Source: Penelope pileata
Lineage: Eukaryota; Chordata; Aves; Galliformes; Cracidae
Reading direction: 5' to 3'
NCBI GenBank assembly: GCA_013396635.1
Contig: WBMW01002318.1
Coordinates: forward strand, 1 to 64,000
DNA: 64,000 nucleotides
Position 1 is the stretch's first letter. The number at the start of each line of letters is the position of its first letter. Below the pieces are notes generated by a model. It did no database searches, was not told the DNA's origin, and saw nothing but the letters and a program-made list of their open reading frames with translations. Shown piece by piece: positions 1 through 13,000 of the stretch. A program made the position numbers and the translations under genes.

Positions 1-16
1 CTATGATTCTATGATT
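1..16 (+). repeat. CR1 LINE 3' terminal octamer repeats
   Basis: The window opens with two copies of CTATGATT, the octamer that ends avian CR1 elements. The body of the element lies to the left of the window. Its sense strand is plus. Confidence 0.6.
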
Positions 17-2717
17 TTTCCCTAGTGTTTCAGAAGGCTGGGAAAGAACTCTTAACTCAGATATGTCTCAGTCCTCGCCATTCTCTAAGCACTCAGACAA
101 TTATATCATTGTCTGAGTCGTCTGCTATATCCAGTTCTTTCTACAAAGGTTTACCTTTAGTTACAGGAACTCTCTCGTGTAGCCTCACCTTGCCTTTACC
201 ATGGCAGAAAGGAGCTACTGAAGTTTTATTCACGTAACTCTTTGTTTGACAACATACCTTTTACCAGTTCTTTCATTTTTATTTAATGAACCTGCTTACG
301 TGATGTCACACTCACTAATCTTTCTAAGCAGATTAAAAAGAGGATAGCTGGTGACTTGCCTAAAATCACACAGGAAGGTGGTGTCTAAGTTGTGAGCTCT
401 TGTCACAATGTACTGGGCCACAGTCTCGTGTTTTAGATGTGGGTAACAATGGTGAATGTAAGACTATCACAGAACTCACATTCTTTACTTTTAGCTTAAA
501 GTAGTACTCACCTATGTTACCTGTAGCCATGTCATAATTTAGTAGTGTTGAAATATGCAGTACAGCCAACATCCCTTTCTTGGCTGTTTTCTGACCACAC
601 AGGCATTGCACAGGAACAAGTCAAGCAGAACATACTCAGACTGTCAGCCAGGCCTTAAGCAGACAGGTAAATAAAAACCCACAGAGGGAGCATGGAGACA
701 CCTGAGTGACAAGGTGTCCTCCAGATAACAGTAGGGCATGCTAGGAACAGACTGCATCTGCTGTTTGGCACTACTCCTAGTCAGTCCATCTAGAACTCCA
801 AAAATGGAAGAAATTTACAGAGGAATCACTCTGGGGGGAAAGCAACAATGGTTCCCTGGGAATTGGGCTCTTGATGTTCAGAACTTCAAATGCTTTTGTC
901 CCCAGCTCATGTCTCACCTGTGAGAGGTCCTGCCTAGCTGTTTATAAATACTGAAATTCACTTCTAGCTTTATTTCAGGTATCTCTTTAGCTTTCAGAAT
1001 TCAAACCCTCTCCCACTTATGAATGCATATTCGTAATTATGAAGACATCCTATCAAACAGCTCTAATCACTACAGAAATTGTAGGAAAGAGCCATTATAT
1101 GATCCTCTGCAGTCCATGATACAGGAGGAACAAAAGGGGAAGCACCGCATTCCCAAAGAGCATCAAACTGTTGCTTTTTGCTTGCAGGGGCTGAGATGCC
1201 AGTTTTGTCAAAATAAACCTATGCATCTCATGCTGAAGCTTCAGCTTTGTATATAGCATAGGTCCCACTAATAACTTCCATGAAAACCTAAATCCTCTTG
1301 CCATTCCCAAGTCAGATTTTTTGGCCTTTTCTTCATTAAAGCAAAGATATTTTGTGCATAAATGATATCTTACAAATGCTTACACATGAAAAACCCTACA
1401 ATTCTGCTGCTTCCTGTTACTTCAACAGAACAGTAAAGTCAAATATGTTGCTGTCTAGCACATGCTGGTCATTTATTAAGTTCTGGTGGATATTATTTTC
1501 CATTCAGGATGATGCTGTGTCATTGAAAGTAAAATGTACTCTTCTACTTTTTGCACCTGCAAATATTGTCATTAAGATCAAAAATTGAAATCCATCATCA
1601 AGAGGTAACTCATCATAATCTTCAGGGGAACGTGGACTTCACTCCAGATGGTATTGACAATAAGGCTTCAGTCATGCACAGAACCTGGGGCATGTGAATA
1701 ACTAGCTACTGGGACAAACAGCCTAGCAAGAAAATTCCTGTCAGCACCTGGGCACTAACTCAGCCAGATATATACTGAAGTAACATGTATTAGACAAGGT
1801 CTCTTTTGCATCACAAAGTCATATATAGAACTAGAGACATTGAGCTGGTTCCCTTAGCAGCTCAGCTCCACACGATTTACAAAGGAAGACAGAAAAATTC
1901 TTTCTGCTTCCATGCTTGAAGTGAGAAGACAGTTTAGTTGTCTTTCCTCTGCCTTTTGGCATAGGGGGAAATGTCAGAAGTGAGAGTTTGGTGTGGGAGC
2001 TACAAATGTGGACAGGCAGAGACCAGAATGGCTCCATTGATTTTGAGAGGATGAAATGACAAAGAGGCATTCAGCACAGAGATGTTCTACTGCTGTTTCC
2101 TCCAACCCATCATGGCCCATAGGAAAAGGTAAAAAAACACCACCTGGCTTTCTGCACCTTTCTCTTTCCAGCATAAGAAATAAATTTCCTGTCCTGCCTT
2201 CACTCACTTTGTAGGACTCTAAGGGAAACCACAGGGCCATGCCAGTCATGTTTGGCTGCCATATCAGGACTGGACGAAAGTAACAGCTTTGTTACTCATG
2301 CCCACTGCCCATGCACACAGAGAAATGCCGAGGCATGTGGATTGCAGTGGACTACTTTTAGACACGGAAACTTTTCAAAGATAATTTTGTTCCATTATAT
2401 TGTTCCTTGAGCCTTTTCTCCTCAATAATGCAGCATGACATTGCCATCAACCGTTAGTACTCTGTCAAGAAATGCCCTCTGGGAACACAGTGCCTCGTCC
2501 CCATTCTTTCTTGCTTTAACTCCTGTGCATCCCAGAGAGTCATTATGGTGATTCTTCCCCACAGTTGCTCTAGTGACTAGATCTGTAAGAAACAGATAAG
2601 GAAGCTTCAAACACGATGTTCCTTCTCCTGGGAAAATTCTGGCATTTGCTGTATACCTCATTTTGCAACCTTACTCTAGCACAGAAATTGAAATGCATAC
2701 AAATGCACACTGTTGTG

Positions 2718-2742
2718 TTTTTTTTTTTTTTTTCTTTTTTTT
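2718..2742. repeat. Poly(T) tract
   Basis: A run of 16 T, one C, then 8 T. It is a low-complexity tract and could be the antisense tail of an old retroposed sequence, but no recognisable body adjoins it. Confidence 0.8.
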
Positions 2743-5700
2743 CCTGGTGCCCAATCTGAAATAATAAATTCAGAAACTCATAACGTGTAACTGCCTTTCT
2801 CTCAATGCGCAGAAGGATCAGGTCCTTCAGAGAATAAAGATGACTGCTCCCTCAGTTGATGGAGTAATTGGCATCAGGAACAGCTATTCCTATAGGCAAC
2901 CTGCCAGTAATTTGCTGGTACATTTCACAGCCATTTGCTTATACCAGAAGAAATTTCAGCCTCAGGCATCCTGGGTTCTGCAGAGGACTGCGACCAAATC
3001 TCTTTTTTGGAATCTCGTCCCCCTCTTTCTTCCCCTTCCAGCTCCATGAATTCTCCCTATCTGCCTTCAATTCTTTACCACTTTTTTTTCCTCTGAAGGC
3101 AGTTTTTTGTGTTTTCTTTCTCCTGTTTCTCTGTACTACTGCAGCAACATTAGCAGCAACATGTCTCTGCCCTCTATTTTAGTAGCTAGGGCAGACAAGA
3201 AAAAAGCCCTCCCAGTTTGCACCCCTGGCAAAGTAATCACCTGAGCTGATGGTGGTGGCAGGCAGCATCCTTCCTCATGGCAGAAGGGCACTGGGGTGGG
3301 ACACACACGGTGGGTGCATGGGTGCTCCCACCTCAGAGCCGCTGCCTCCACACACAGAGAGCAGTCAGTTTATTGCTCAAATGGCCCCATTCAAGAGAGA
3401 AAGATCGAATATATTTTTTTTTCCTAACATCATTTTTCCAAATAACCGAACAGCTCAGAGTTCCGTGACTTTATTCAGGAACTGACGCACAAAAGTTTCA
3501 ACTGTAAGCTACCGACACTGCCAAAGCTGTTAGCAGCTGAAAAGAAGCTCTTACAGAAGAAAGTTTTGGCAGCTACTGGCTCTGTCACAAATCTAGGTAT
3601 AGGAAATGCATTAAATTGTTGAGAATAATATCTCAGCAGCATGGCTGCCGGACAGTTTGGTCTGGTAGTAACTGTGAAGCCATAACCAAGCAGGCAGTAT
3701 ATACAACAGCTCAGATGAACTCCATTAAAACCTTTATGCTCTACCATATCATCACTCACTCTATTTTTGCTAGATATGTCAGAGAAAACTCCTATCTAAG
3801 GTATTTGAGATTCAAGACTAGATGCCTCAGAGATGGCTTTTGAGGTCCAAAGGTGTGTGATAAATTTATCAGATGGCTCTGCTATTTTTAAAAAAGATGG
3901 ATATGACTTTTCTGCATATGTGCAGGAAAGATTCATTGTGCACATCATACATAAGCTTCCCCTCCTGCTAATACGCTATAGGGCACTGGCATGAAATACT
4001 TCAGTTGTTTAACAGGAAATAAAAATATCGCTACAACATTTACAGACTGAAAAGTTATTTCATATATCCAAGTGAAATGATCATTTTGTCATCATCTATT
4101 ATCAAAGTTAACAGTCGGGCTTGTGCCACTCAAAAGAGATGCCTAAATCAAGCAGAACAAGTAGTAAATAAAACTATTCATTATTTAGCCAGAAAATCAT
4201 TCAAGTAGTATTTACTTTATCAGTAACTTTTTCTATTGTGCCTACTATGCTGGAGAACATCTCACAGAATCAGAAGTGGTGGATCTGCATAAATAGGGGC
4301 AGCTTTTATCCTGCTATATTTTAAGTATCAGGGTATAATATTGTATGCTACAAAAATCTGCTGTTCACTTACATCACAGCTGAAAAGTGTAAACAAGCTT
4401 CAAAGCAAAACTATTTTGCAGGAATTTATCTATTTCTCCTTTTAATTGAAATTTTTTAAGCACTGCAGCACAACACAATATATTTTGTAGCTCCTATTAA
4501 GCATCAACAAAATTGCTTTGCTGTAGTAATACAAGAGCAAATAGGATTCAAGAGAAGTAATCTAATTTTTATCTAATTCTAATAATGTGATTTTATCAAG
4601 CCTTAGCTATAGCTGTGGAAATCATAGTCACAGAGGTAAAATATTCTGCTTCACAAGCCAGCAAAAGATCAGGTATTTCACACTCTTTGTTGATACTTCT
4701 GAGATGAATGAGAATATAGTGGGGGAAAAAAAAGGTACCCTGGCCTGTCAAACCAGTACTTTGAGCACCTGCACTCACATACACATACATAGCCATCAGG
4801 ATTTTTCAATGTGCAAAACGATTACTTTGTTACTGTAGGAATAAGGTAATGAAAAGAGAGTGGTTCCTCTTGTCCTGAGGGATGCAGCTCTCTCCTGGGA
4901 AAATAATCCTGATTGTGTTTGCCTGTCTTTAAAGGTAACACTTCTTTTCCTACTGGACCTCACAGACCACTGCAAGTGAAATGGTGATGAACACTGACTG
5001 GCCTGGTACTTTTTCATCAGAAAAGACATTTCTGGACATAAAATCAGGACAAAAATACCAATGAAGTTTTTTACTGGAGTGAGAATCTGCCTATTCAGGT
5101 CATGAGCTACAGTCAAAGAACATGCAGATTTGACTTCTAGCCTGTGTAGTACACCATAGCCTGTTATTTATTTACAAAATGAATTTATATGTACTTAATC
5201 AATTAATAATGTAGTCGTTTTTGAACCTTCATAATGGATCATAAAATCATCCTAAAACAGTATCCTACCCTTATAATAGAACAGTATTACGAAACTTAAC
5301 ATCAGCAAGTTAATACTGATGTTTACGTTATATTATATATAATAACTTACTGGCCACGAGCTGTATTTACATCCTGAAAGCAGCAGCAATCCTGCATTTT
5401 GCTACTGTACAATTAGTTTTTATTTTTCTTTTACAACTCTAGAAAATGCTCTGCTATTCTGAAATATGCCAGACAGTACTCACTGAAACTCACTGCCTCC
5501 AGAGAAAGTATGTCAATAAGAAATACATTACAATTGTCACAGCTAAGCAATTTCTTAGACTAAAGGGATTCTGAGCGATTTCATGGTGCAATAAAAGATA
5601 GTTAATGTAACATAGAAAAATTAAATTGTCAATTGAGATGTCACATAGCAGATGAAAAGATTTCACTGTCCACTCAGAAAAAACAAAAAAACAAAAAAAA

Positions 5701-5800
5701 ACACGCAAGGGCAACAGTGAGACAAAGATTTGTGCATCTCAGCAAATAAAGGAATGGGTTTATCACGAAAAATTCTTCGGGACCACATATATAGGGTTGG

Positions 5801-5826
5801 TTTTATTTTATTTTATTTTTTTTTTT
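5801..5826. repeat. (TTTTA)n / poly(T) low-complexity tract
   Basis: Three TTTTA-type units followed by a T-run. On the minus strand it reads as overlapping AATAAA motifs followed by AT-poor sequence. It lies about 450 bp past the preferred KDM4C poly(A) site, so a rare distal poly(A) site is possible but not favoured. Confidence 0.75.
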
Positions 5827-6249
5827 GGAAGCAGCGCCCTAGAAACAGCAGTGCTTAGATTTAAATTGGATTTTGAGAGAGCTTTTTTTCCCGTGGCAGG
5901 CAGTCAGAAATCCTGCTGATGGGCCAATTTACAAGAAACAGATGATGTAATTTTGATAAAGCTCTCTTCTGGTTTCACATACCAAGGCGTTTCAGACAAA
6001 CAGACAGGAGATGCATTCAGACTTGCTGCTTTCTGTGACACATGAAAAGATCAAGATTCCAAAAACTGAAGGGAAACAGAAAGAAAAGGAATTAAAGTAC
6101 AGTGCTTATGAAGTTACTGTTTTAATTCTAATTCATGTGTTTGTGTTGTGTTCAGGAAACTACATGCATACTGCAGATAGTGAAGCCTCTCGATTCCTTT
6201 AGGTACTAGGTATACTAGAATTGATAATCACAACAGCAGACAGAATGAT

Positions 6250-7138
6250 GCAAGTGAAAGGAAATTATTTATTTATATATTTGTTTAAAATATTATTACA
6301 ATGATATTCTTTCAAAAGGAAGACCATATTATATTCGTTCAAAACAAGCCTGTTAAGCATATATATTTAAACTCTAATTTTTCATACACACTGAAGGAAA
6401 ATTATATTTTACAAATAGCTATTTTTAATAGATCTTATGAAAAACATGTTCAAAAATAACTGCAGAAATCTGCCTCTTTAAATGTACAAAACATCCTTGC
6501 TGTGCTGAAGGTATCTTTCTTAAAAGCCAAAAATATTTAAGCCAACAGCTGAGTCCACACCAAACCCTACTGAGAGCAGTAGTGACATAAAAACGTAAAA
6601 GCACTGTACAAAGTACAGATTTTGTTTATCTTAATCCTGTACACATTTGTATTTGCTTTAAAAATGTTTTATAAAAACTTCTATCAATAAATTTAACATC
6701 CTTTCCTATCTGCAGAAAAAAAATGAACCACTGAAATTGTCTCTGTTTACTAAAGTGTCTCCTCTTCCAACTGTGAATCTTCTGTAAGTCAAAGGGAATT
6801 TTACCACTAACTTTAAGGGATGCAGGACTGAAAATGTTCTTCAGTCTATTACTGTGTAATCCATTTTACTCTCACTTGGTTTTCCCTCCCAGTTTCATAA
6901 CAAAAAGTATTACAAAATCTTTAATACATTAACTGAAGAAATCATAACTCAAGCACTTCAGTTGATGAGGCTTTTGTATAGACCGGTTCACTGTAAAACC
7001 AAGTGTTTAATTAAGCCCCAAACCATTGCAACTAATGCTGCATGACTTTTTAGTCAGCTATAACCAGTCTACCACAGCGGGTATGTTTGTGTGTATCTGT
7101 CTGTCTGTGTCTCTTCATTACCTCCTTCATAGTCCCTT
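6250..7138 (-). other. KDM4C: KDM4C 3' untranslated region
   Basis: This is the sequence between the KDM4C stop codon (7139..7141) and the inferred cleavage site near 6250, about 890 nt. It is AT-rich with a few AUUUA pentamers in the transcript sense, for example near 6479 and 6686. No intron-like splice pair is needed to reach the poly(A) signal. The 3' end is placed where CA dinucleotides follow the AATAAA by 15 to 25 nt, so it could be off by about 10 nt. Transcript 3'-end data would fix it. Confidence 0.65.
6268..6273 (-). terminator. KDM4C: KDM4C polyadenylation signal AATAAA
   Basis: The canonical AATAAA hexamer reads on the minus strand. About 15 to 25 nt downstream there are CA dinucleotides, followed by a U/GU-rich element (TCTGTCTGCTGTTGTG) at about 6225..6245. 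This is the standard arrangement of a strong vertebrate poly(A) site. I saw no other AATAAA between it and the stop codon. Confidence 0.65.
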
Positions 7139-7303
7139 CTAACACTTCTTCTGGAATGAGCTTTTTAGGAAGGTGCGGTATCCTGGATCATCCACATATT
7201 CGTTCCTAAAACGGGAACTCAGTACTCTCTGTCTCTTCTTCTCTCCCAGGACAACATCCGCTCCATAAAATGTGTCTTCAAATCTCATGTCAGAGGCTGT
7301 AGA
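7139..7303 (-). CDS. KDM4C: KDM4C terminal coding exon (C-terminal tail and stop)
   Basis: The exon opens after the acceptor CTGGTTTTAG with STASDMRFEDTFYGAD and ends FLKSSFQKKC then TAG, giving 54 residues plus stop. It follows the double Tudor domain and forms the basic, poorly structured C-terminal tail. The motif KKRQRVLSSRF is highly basic and is conserved in KDM4 proteins. The exon starts at a codon boundary, like the four before it. One oddity: as I recall it, human KDM4C has four further residues (QKRQ) after KKC. Here the first of those codons is TAG (a one-base change from CAG), and the next three codons are followed by TGA at the position where the human protein stops. The Tudor domain itself is unaffected. 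Exon and frame are clear; the cross-species comparison is from memory. Confidence 0.93.
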   Translation of the reverse strand, partial: STASDMRFEDTFYGADVVLGEKKRQRVLSSRFRNEYVDDPGYRTFLKSSFQKKC

Positions 7304-9911
7304 CTAAAACCAGACATTAAATACACGTAGAGTTGGTACACGCTATCATGTTCTGATGTATTTTAGTGAAGTTACATGGAAGTACAGACACATTCTACTA
7401 GATCACTATGACATTAGCTGCACGATTATGCAGTTATAACAGATGTTATGCATGATTATGCAGTTTTTAGGAAAACATCTAAATATTAAGTATATAGCTT
7501 AAACACACATTTTAAATATATATTTTTACTTGCCCATGCTTTGCATGCACATCATTTAATTTTCAAGGTCTTCAGTGTTCCTTAGAATCATGTGGCTAAC
7601 ACCAGTTGTTAGGTTCGTTTTATCCAGAACTCAAAAAGTCACACTCATTCAGGGTGAAAAACAGCAACACAGAAGTAACTGTGCAATTCTAGCAGTATCA
7701 AGTATTATCTACCATTGTGTTTTATTCAGAAATATTTTAAGAACAAGGTACCTCAGGAAAGACCTCTGCAAAGAAACCTGCACACTGCCTAATCTGCTAA
7801 GAACTGGAAATGCAAGCCCAGCTGTTTCTCAGTAAACACAATGAATCTGTAACAAAGAAGCAGGGCAGCAAACAGCAAGGCATTTGGGAAAAAAACAGTG
7901 GCAGAAAGTTTTGGACCAAATTCTACTACTAGAGTCATGGTAACATTTCCGTAATTAGAAGAAATATCATTTAGAAGAAACCAGTGTCATATATTGCAAG
8001 TAGGGGAAACAATGTCTTTAACTTTTACTATATTCAGCAGTATGAGGTGAAGGAGGTCTTAAGCATACCTTCAGGACTAAACTACTTATTTATAGAATCT
8101 GAGGGAACAGCAGGGAATCATGCAAAGGTTTGCATTTAAACAAACTGCTGTTTGTTTGACTTAGTTGACCATATTCAGTGTTTTTAACCTATTTGTCTTG
8201 CGTATGAATTGAATGGTGCCAAATGCAAAAATATTGAACTATAAAAAGCAAAAATAGTGAACCATAAAAATGCCATTCTAAAAAGAGAAGCAGCCATGTC
8301 CATAATGATATTCTTACCGAAATGCAACAGTTTTCATTCTACAGGACTGCTTTTTATGAATACTCTCTGAATATAATGAAAAAACACTGAAAAAACATTT
8401 CATATAGCCAGATGGTTCATTTAACATTTTCCAAGACATCTATCTTAACCATAGATAATTAGGACACTGAAAGATGTGTGCACTTACGACAAATAAATGG
8501 ACAAAAAGTGTCTTAGGAATATTTCATCACTGTACCTCCCACTGGAAAAGCAGTCCCAATCTTATTCTATTCCTTCAGTAAAACAAGGACATCCTGCCAG
8601 TGGACACTCACTGACAGCCTCCAATTTCTTTGTCTTTCTTCTATCCCTCGCTTTACTGCCCCTTTCACACATTATGATAATCCTTGCATTTAACACACCC
8701 CTAAAATGTGCAGCATCCACGCAGAGAATCGCTGTGGAGATCTGACTGGAAAGAGACACTGATGGCAACTGCATGTGGCCAAGAAGCATAAAAAATGGAA
8801 GTCAGACTTACCCATCTACCCCTACATGGAATGCTGTCAGTCCACCAAACTCATCAAAGCTGATGTATGCCTAAAGAACCTACTCTACAGTTCTCGAGAA
8901 CCAAACTAATGTCACATAACACGTGTGTGCAGCTATTGTGTATGAGCCCACCTCCCTGCAGCCATGAGAAGTATACTGTGCACTGCTCTCCCTCTCGAAG
9001 CTGCATTCTTCTAACAAGAGGGGTATTTTTTTAAAACAACAGTGAATCATTATTTGTTCTCAATTATGATAAGATTTTAGCATCTTTATGCTTTGCTTTG
9101 CTGTTACATTTAGAAAGGTAACTCAACTTGCAAGGCATAGTTTTGAACAAAGGACTATAATTAGACACAGACTTGTAAAGAGCTCAGTGCTTTTCTGAGT
9201 GGACTTAGTACTGAATTGCACAAACATCTAGCATTAATGACAGTTAATGACAGGTAATTGCATGGTCTGTTTCCTTCAACAGCTGTCTGGCAGAACTTTC
9301 CCTTTTCAAGCTTCTGCTCCTCAAGATCCTCAGCTCTTTTCTGAATGGCATATACATAACCTCTAGCTAGAGGATGTCATTTGGAACTGCAAGAAACTGG
9401 AAAAATATAGTGAGGCATTGGTTTTAAACTGAAAACTAGTGAAATGTTGATAAGTCCTGCAGGGCCTTTAATGAGTTTTCATCAAACAGGTGTTCTATTT
9501 CTTAAGTTAATTGCATTTTTATTAAATTCAATGCTTTTAAAATCACGAAGCTCTGAGAATTTGGAACTTTTTTAAAAAAGCATACACATTTTATAAGCAT
9601 TCTGAAATAATACAATATACATCAATTTTCAAATTTGAAATATTAGTCATGATCTGACAGATATTCTACCAAGATGACCCCTTTAGGATACAAGAGTTAA
9701 GTTTGACAATAGCATTTGCCTGTACTGGAAAAACAACTAACTAACTTCTCACTGGCAAATGTGCACTTGTGCCAATTGTTGTGCCTATTCAGAAAGTCAA
9801 ACTTCAAAAAATATTTGTCCAATTTAAAATGAAAGGGAAGAATAAAGCCAGGGATGGTGTTATTGGCATTTTGAGCATATAAATACCATAAAGTTATCAG
9901 AAAATACTCAC
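7304..9911 (-). other. KDM4C: KDM4C last intron (2.6 kb)
   Basis: Donor GTGAGT at 9911..9906 and acceptor TTTTAG ending at 7304. Both flanking exons end or begin on whole codons. I saw no repeat element, RNA gene or extra exon inside it, only AT-rich unique sequence. Confidence 0.85.
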
Positions 9912-10004
9912 AAAACGTGCTTTTACTCTCTTAGGAAGCTCTTCATCTAGCGTATATATCTCTTCTCTCTTCATTACTATTTGAGAACCATCCTCAAATT
10001 CAAC
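9912..10004 (-). CDS. KDM4C: KDM4C coding exon closing the double Tudor domain
   Basis: This 93-bp exon encodes 31 residues, from VEFEDGSQIVMKREEI to ELPKRVKARF, between acceptor TTTTCAATTAG and donor GTGAGT. It supplies the last beta strands of the second Tudor lobe (VEFEDGSQ is the usual strand motif) and the acidic-to-basic linker TLDEELPKRVKARF that precedes the C-terminal tail. The double Tudor domain of KDM4 proteins reads trimethylated H3K4 and H4K20, which helps place the demethylase on chromatin. The exon is symmetric (phase 0 at both ends), so skipping it would keep the frame but remove part of the Tudor fold. I see no oddity. Confidence 0.95.
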
Positions 10005-13000
10005 CTAATTGAAAACAAGAAGGGTATTTAAAAAAAATAATGAATTAACTCTTGCAGGAAGTTTCTAGGAATATCTCCAAACCAAAATGCATCTGCAGAG
10101 AAGATCTGTACACAGATAGTTTGCTATTTTAGGATAGTGAAATTAAGATTAAACGGAAATAAAAGGATATTTCTTAGAAATTGCAGCATCTTCATAAGTC
10201 AGAAATAATATCTAAGCAAAGAGACTTCAAAATCAACACTGACACATACACAATAAAATTTATTAGGAATGCAGAGCAGTAACAACACAGACAAAATAAT
10301 TCTGTGGGACTGATGTATTAGGATGTCTTCACGTCATTTTTATTTGCCCCTTTTTTTTTCTTTGCTTCTAATAAATAAATAAATAAATTTCATTTTAACA
10401 TCCTATGCTTCAAGGTTGAGGAAGACTATGTCAAAAGAAAGTAAGTATGAGTGACAACTAAGGAAATAGAAGTTAACAGAATTTTATTGAATCTGATGGA
10501 ATTTCTTTAAAATGCTCTGTTCAGAAGATGAAAAGCTTTATCATGCTTAGGTTTAGATTTAATCCAACATGAACCCTGTTAGCAGAAAATGAGAAAGGAA
10601 ATGTAACTAGGTGTGAGGAATGTTAAAATGCCGAGGCTTTGAAGCATTTATGCCTTTTCAGTAGCTGCTGATTTTTTTCATACTTCATCTAACGATTGTG
10701 ACTTTCAGCTATTATCTAGGACTGCAGTTTGAGTTCCTACAGAAACTGTACTTAAAAGTTTGCCAAGAACTTAAAAGAAGTCCCATTCTACTTAATGAGA
10801 CCACTTAAATGATAACATACTTATGAAGGAAGAATAAGCCCAAATGTACATAGAGAAAAACATTAACTTATTAAAGCATTATCATAGATAAATCTGAAAA
10901 ATCATGTATTTGAACTTGTAAATGAACTGAGTTTTGTAGGTTCAAATTAAAAACTAGCCATTACTGAGTGTCAGATTAATTTTAAACAGCTGGAAGTTCA
11001 ATATAGTATATCCATTGTCAAAAGTAAGGGTACAGACCTATGAACTATTCTTTAAAAGCAAGATCTCTTACAGCAATTTAATGGGGATGCACAAATCTGG
11101 AATGCATTTAAAATCCACAGAGCAATCCACAGAGCACAGATGTGTAAAGAAATCATGGAGTCATCTTTGCTCCTCAGTTCTTGTTACTAAACCCATACAC
11201 CAAGTCAGTCAGTGGTACACGAGAGGAACTTAAGTGCTCCTTTGGCTTAAGGTTGTTTAATCAAATGATGAACATTTTGGGATTTTTCCCCATGATTTCA
11301 GAGCAGACTTCCTGCTATTCCTGCTCTTTACTGCATAATACCTTTGGTAGTATGTTCTTGTTTAATAGCAGTGGTAATACACATTTTGCATCAAAGTTAA
11401 AGAACTGGGCAGGAAATAAACTCCGCTGGTTCCATGTGATGAGAAAATCCCCTCCTGAATGGGCAAGATTTTTGTTTCTACTTGTAGCGTAAAGAGGGAG
11501 GAAACTGCTTCATACCACAGAATCTGGCATGTTTGCAGTGTGAAATAAGTTGAATCTTTGCAATGAAAAGCAACTGGAAGTTTTTCAGCTACAATTCAGC
11601 ATACTGCACTGCAAACGTATTTGCCATACTGTTAAAGGCAAACATTAGACTTTCAGTAGTTTTGTAACTCATGCAAAATGTAAAATCATCATCTCTAATA
11701 GCTCCAATTTAATCCAGACTGCAAATTCTACATCAAATCATCAATTCTATTCAGCAATCTACTTTATTTGCACTTCTTCAGCTGTACTGTATCTGTGTAC
11801 CCCATTACTCTTTCCATGGGATTTTCTTTTATCAGGACACCAAAGATCAAAGGATTGGCTGAAATTCTTAGAGAAGATTAATAGGGTGAATAAATAATTT
11901 AATCATCTCAAATGAAAATCTGAAGTAAATACTGAAAACAATCTTGCCAATATTAAAAGTGACATCACGCAGGTAGACCTCACTAACAATTTCAATTGAA
12001 ATGAACACCTACTTTATTTGGCAGGTATAACTATACTTGGGGTTTGTGTAGGATAACCAGGTGGCAAATCCTGAACTAGAGGACACAAATTCTGGTACAT
12101 TTTGTCATAGCTCTTGCATGCACAATTATCGTCACATTTTGTACAAATGTCTCATGAACAAGAGGACAATACACAGATTTATCCAAATAGAACAGATTTG
12201 CTGTATCAGATGATACTTGTTTCAGAGACTCTTTCTGCGGTACCATCTAAGAGAACACAAAAGACTTGGTAAGAGAATCTCAAAGGTCCAACAGAGATCT
12301 CATAACCTAGAGAACAGTGTACATGCATGGATGTGTCCTGGAGGCTGTGTAGAAAGCTATACTGAAATAGGAGGCATTGCTATTGTTTCTAGAGGTTAGC
12401 CTTGCACCTTTCATGTCACAGACTTTTTGTAATCTGTGCTCACGTTTGACAGTTCTGTCCTACAGATTGAAATATTCACTAGGTCTCCAAAAACCTAGGT
12501 AGTGCAATCTGGACTCTCTGTAATCTTTGCTATTTCCCCAGTTTGTCAAAAATTTGTTTTGTTAAAAGCAATTTACAGTCGTCTCTCACAATTGCTGTGC
12601 AGAGGAACTGTAAACCTTACTGAAAATCCTTATGCTAGTCCATTTTTCATAAATTAAACTGTTTGCATCCTGTTGTCTAAAGTCTTAAATAAGACAAAAA
12701 TCTAATTTTTACTATTCCAGTTTTAAACAACCACATTCATCTAATCTCATAGTATTCCTCAGAAGACCAACTGTTTAGAAGATTAAATGATTAGAACATT
12801 AATGTTGCTATAGAACAATAATCTTTATATTTCATGAAGAACTTTTCACCTTCACAAAATAATGCATCTTCTGAACATAAGAGAAGAGGTAAAATTTAGA
12901 GACTAACTCAAGGGATCAGGCATTTGAGGACCTGAGTTTGACTGCAAGTCATTGGCAAACTGAGAAGGTCAATGCAGCATATCATTTAGCTTCTCTGTGC

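Larger units (their letters stand above)
17..6249. other. Intergenic region downstream of KDM4C, no gene recognised
   Basis: About 6.2 kb of AT-rich sequence beyond the KDM4C poly(A) site. The open frames here are all short (up to about 106 codons), overlap on both strands and resemble no family I know. No tRNA, rRNA or CpG-rich promoter-like segment was seen. It contains a T-run near 2718..2742 and a (TTTTA)n/T tract at 5801..5826. In human the next gene downstream is far away, so a gene-free stretch is expected (family knowledge plus inference). Confidence 0.6.

Noticed and set aside
5801..5826. Alternative distal KDM4C poly(A) signal
   Set aside because: AATAAA-like words here arise from a T/A simple repeat, and the site at 6268 has a better downstream element. 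It could still be used rarely.
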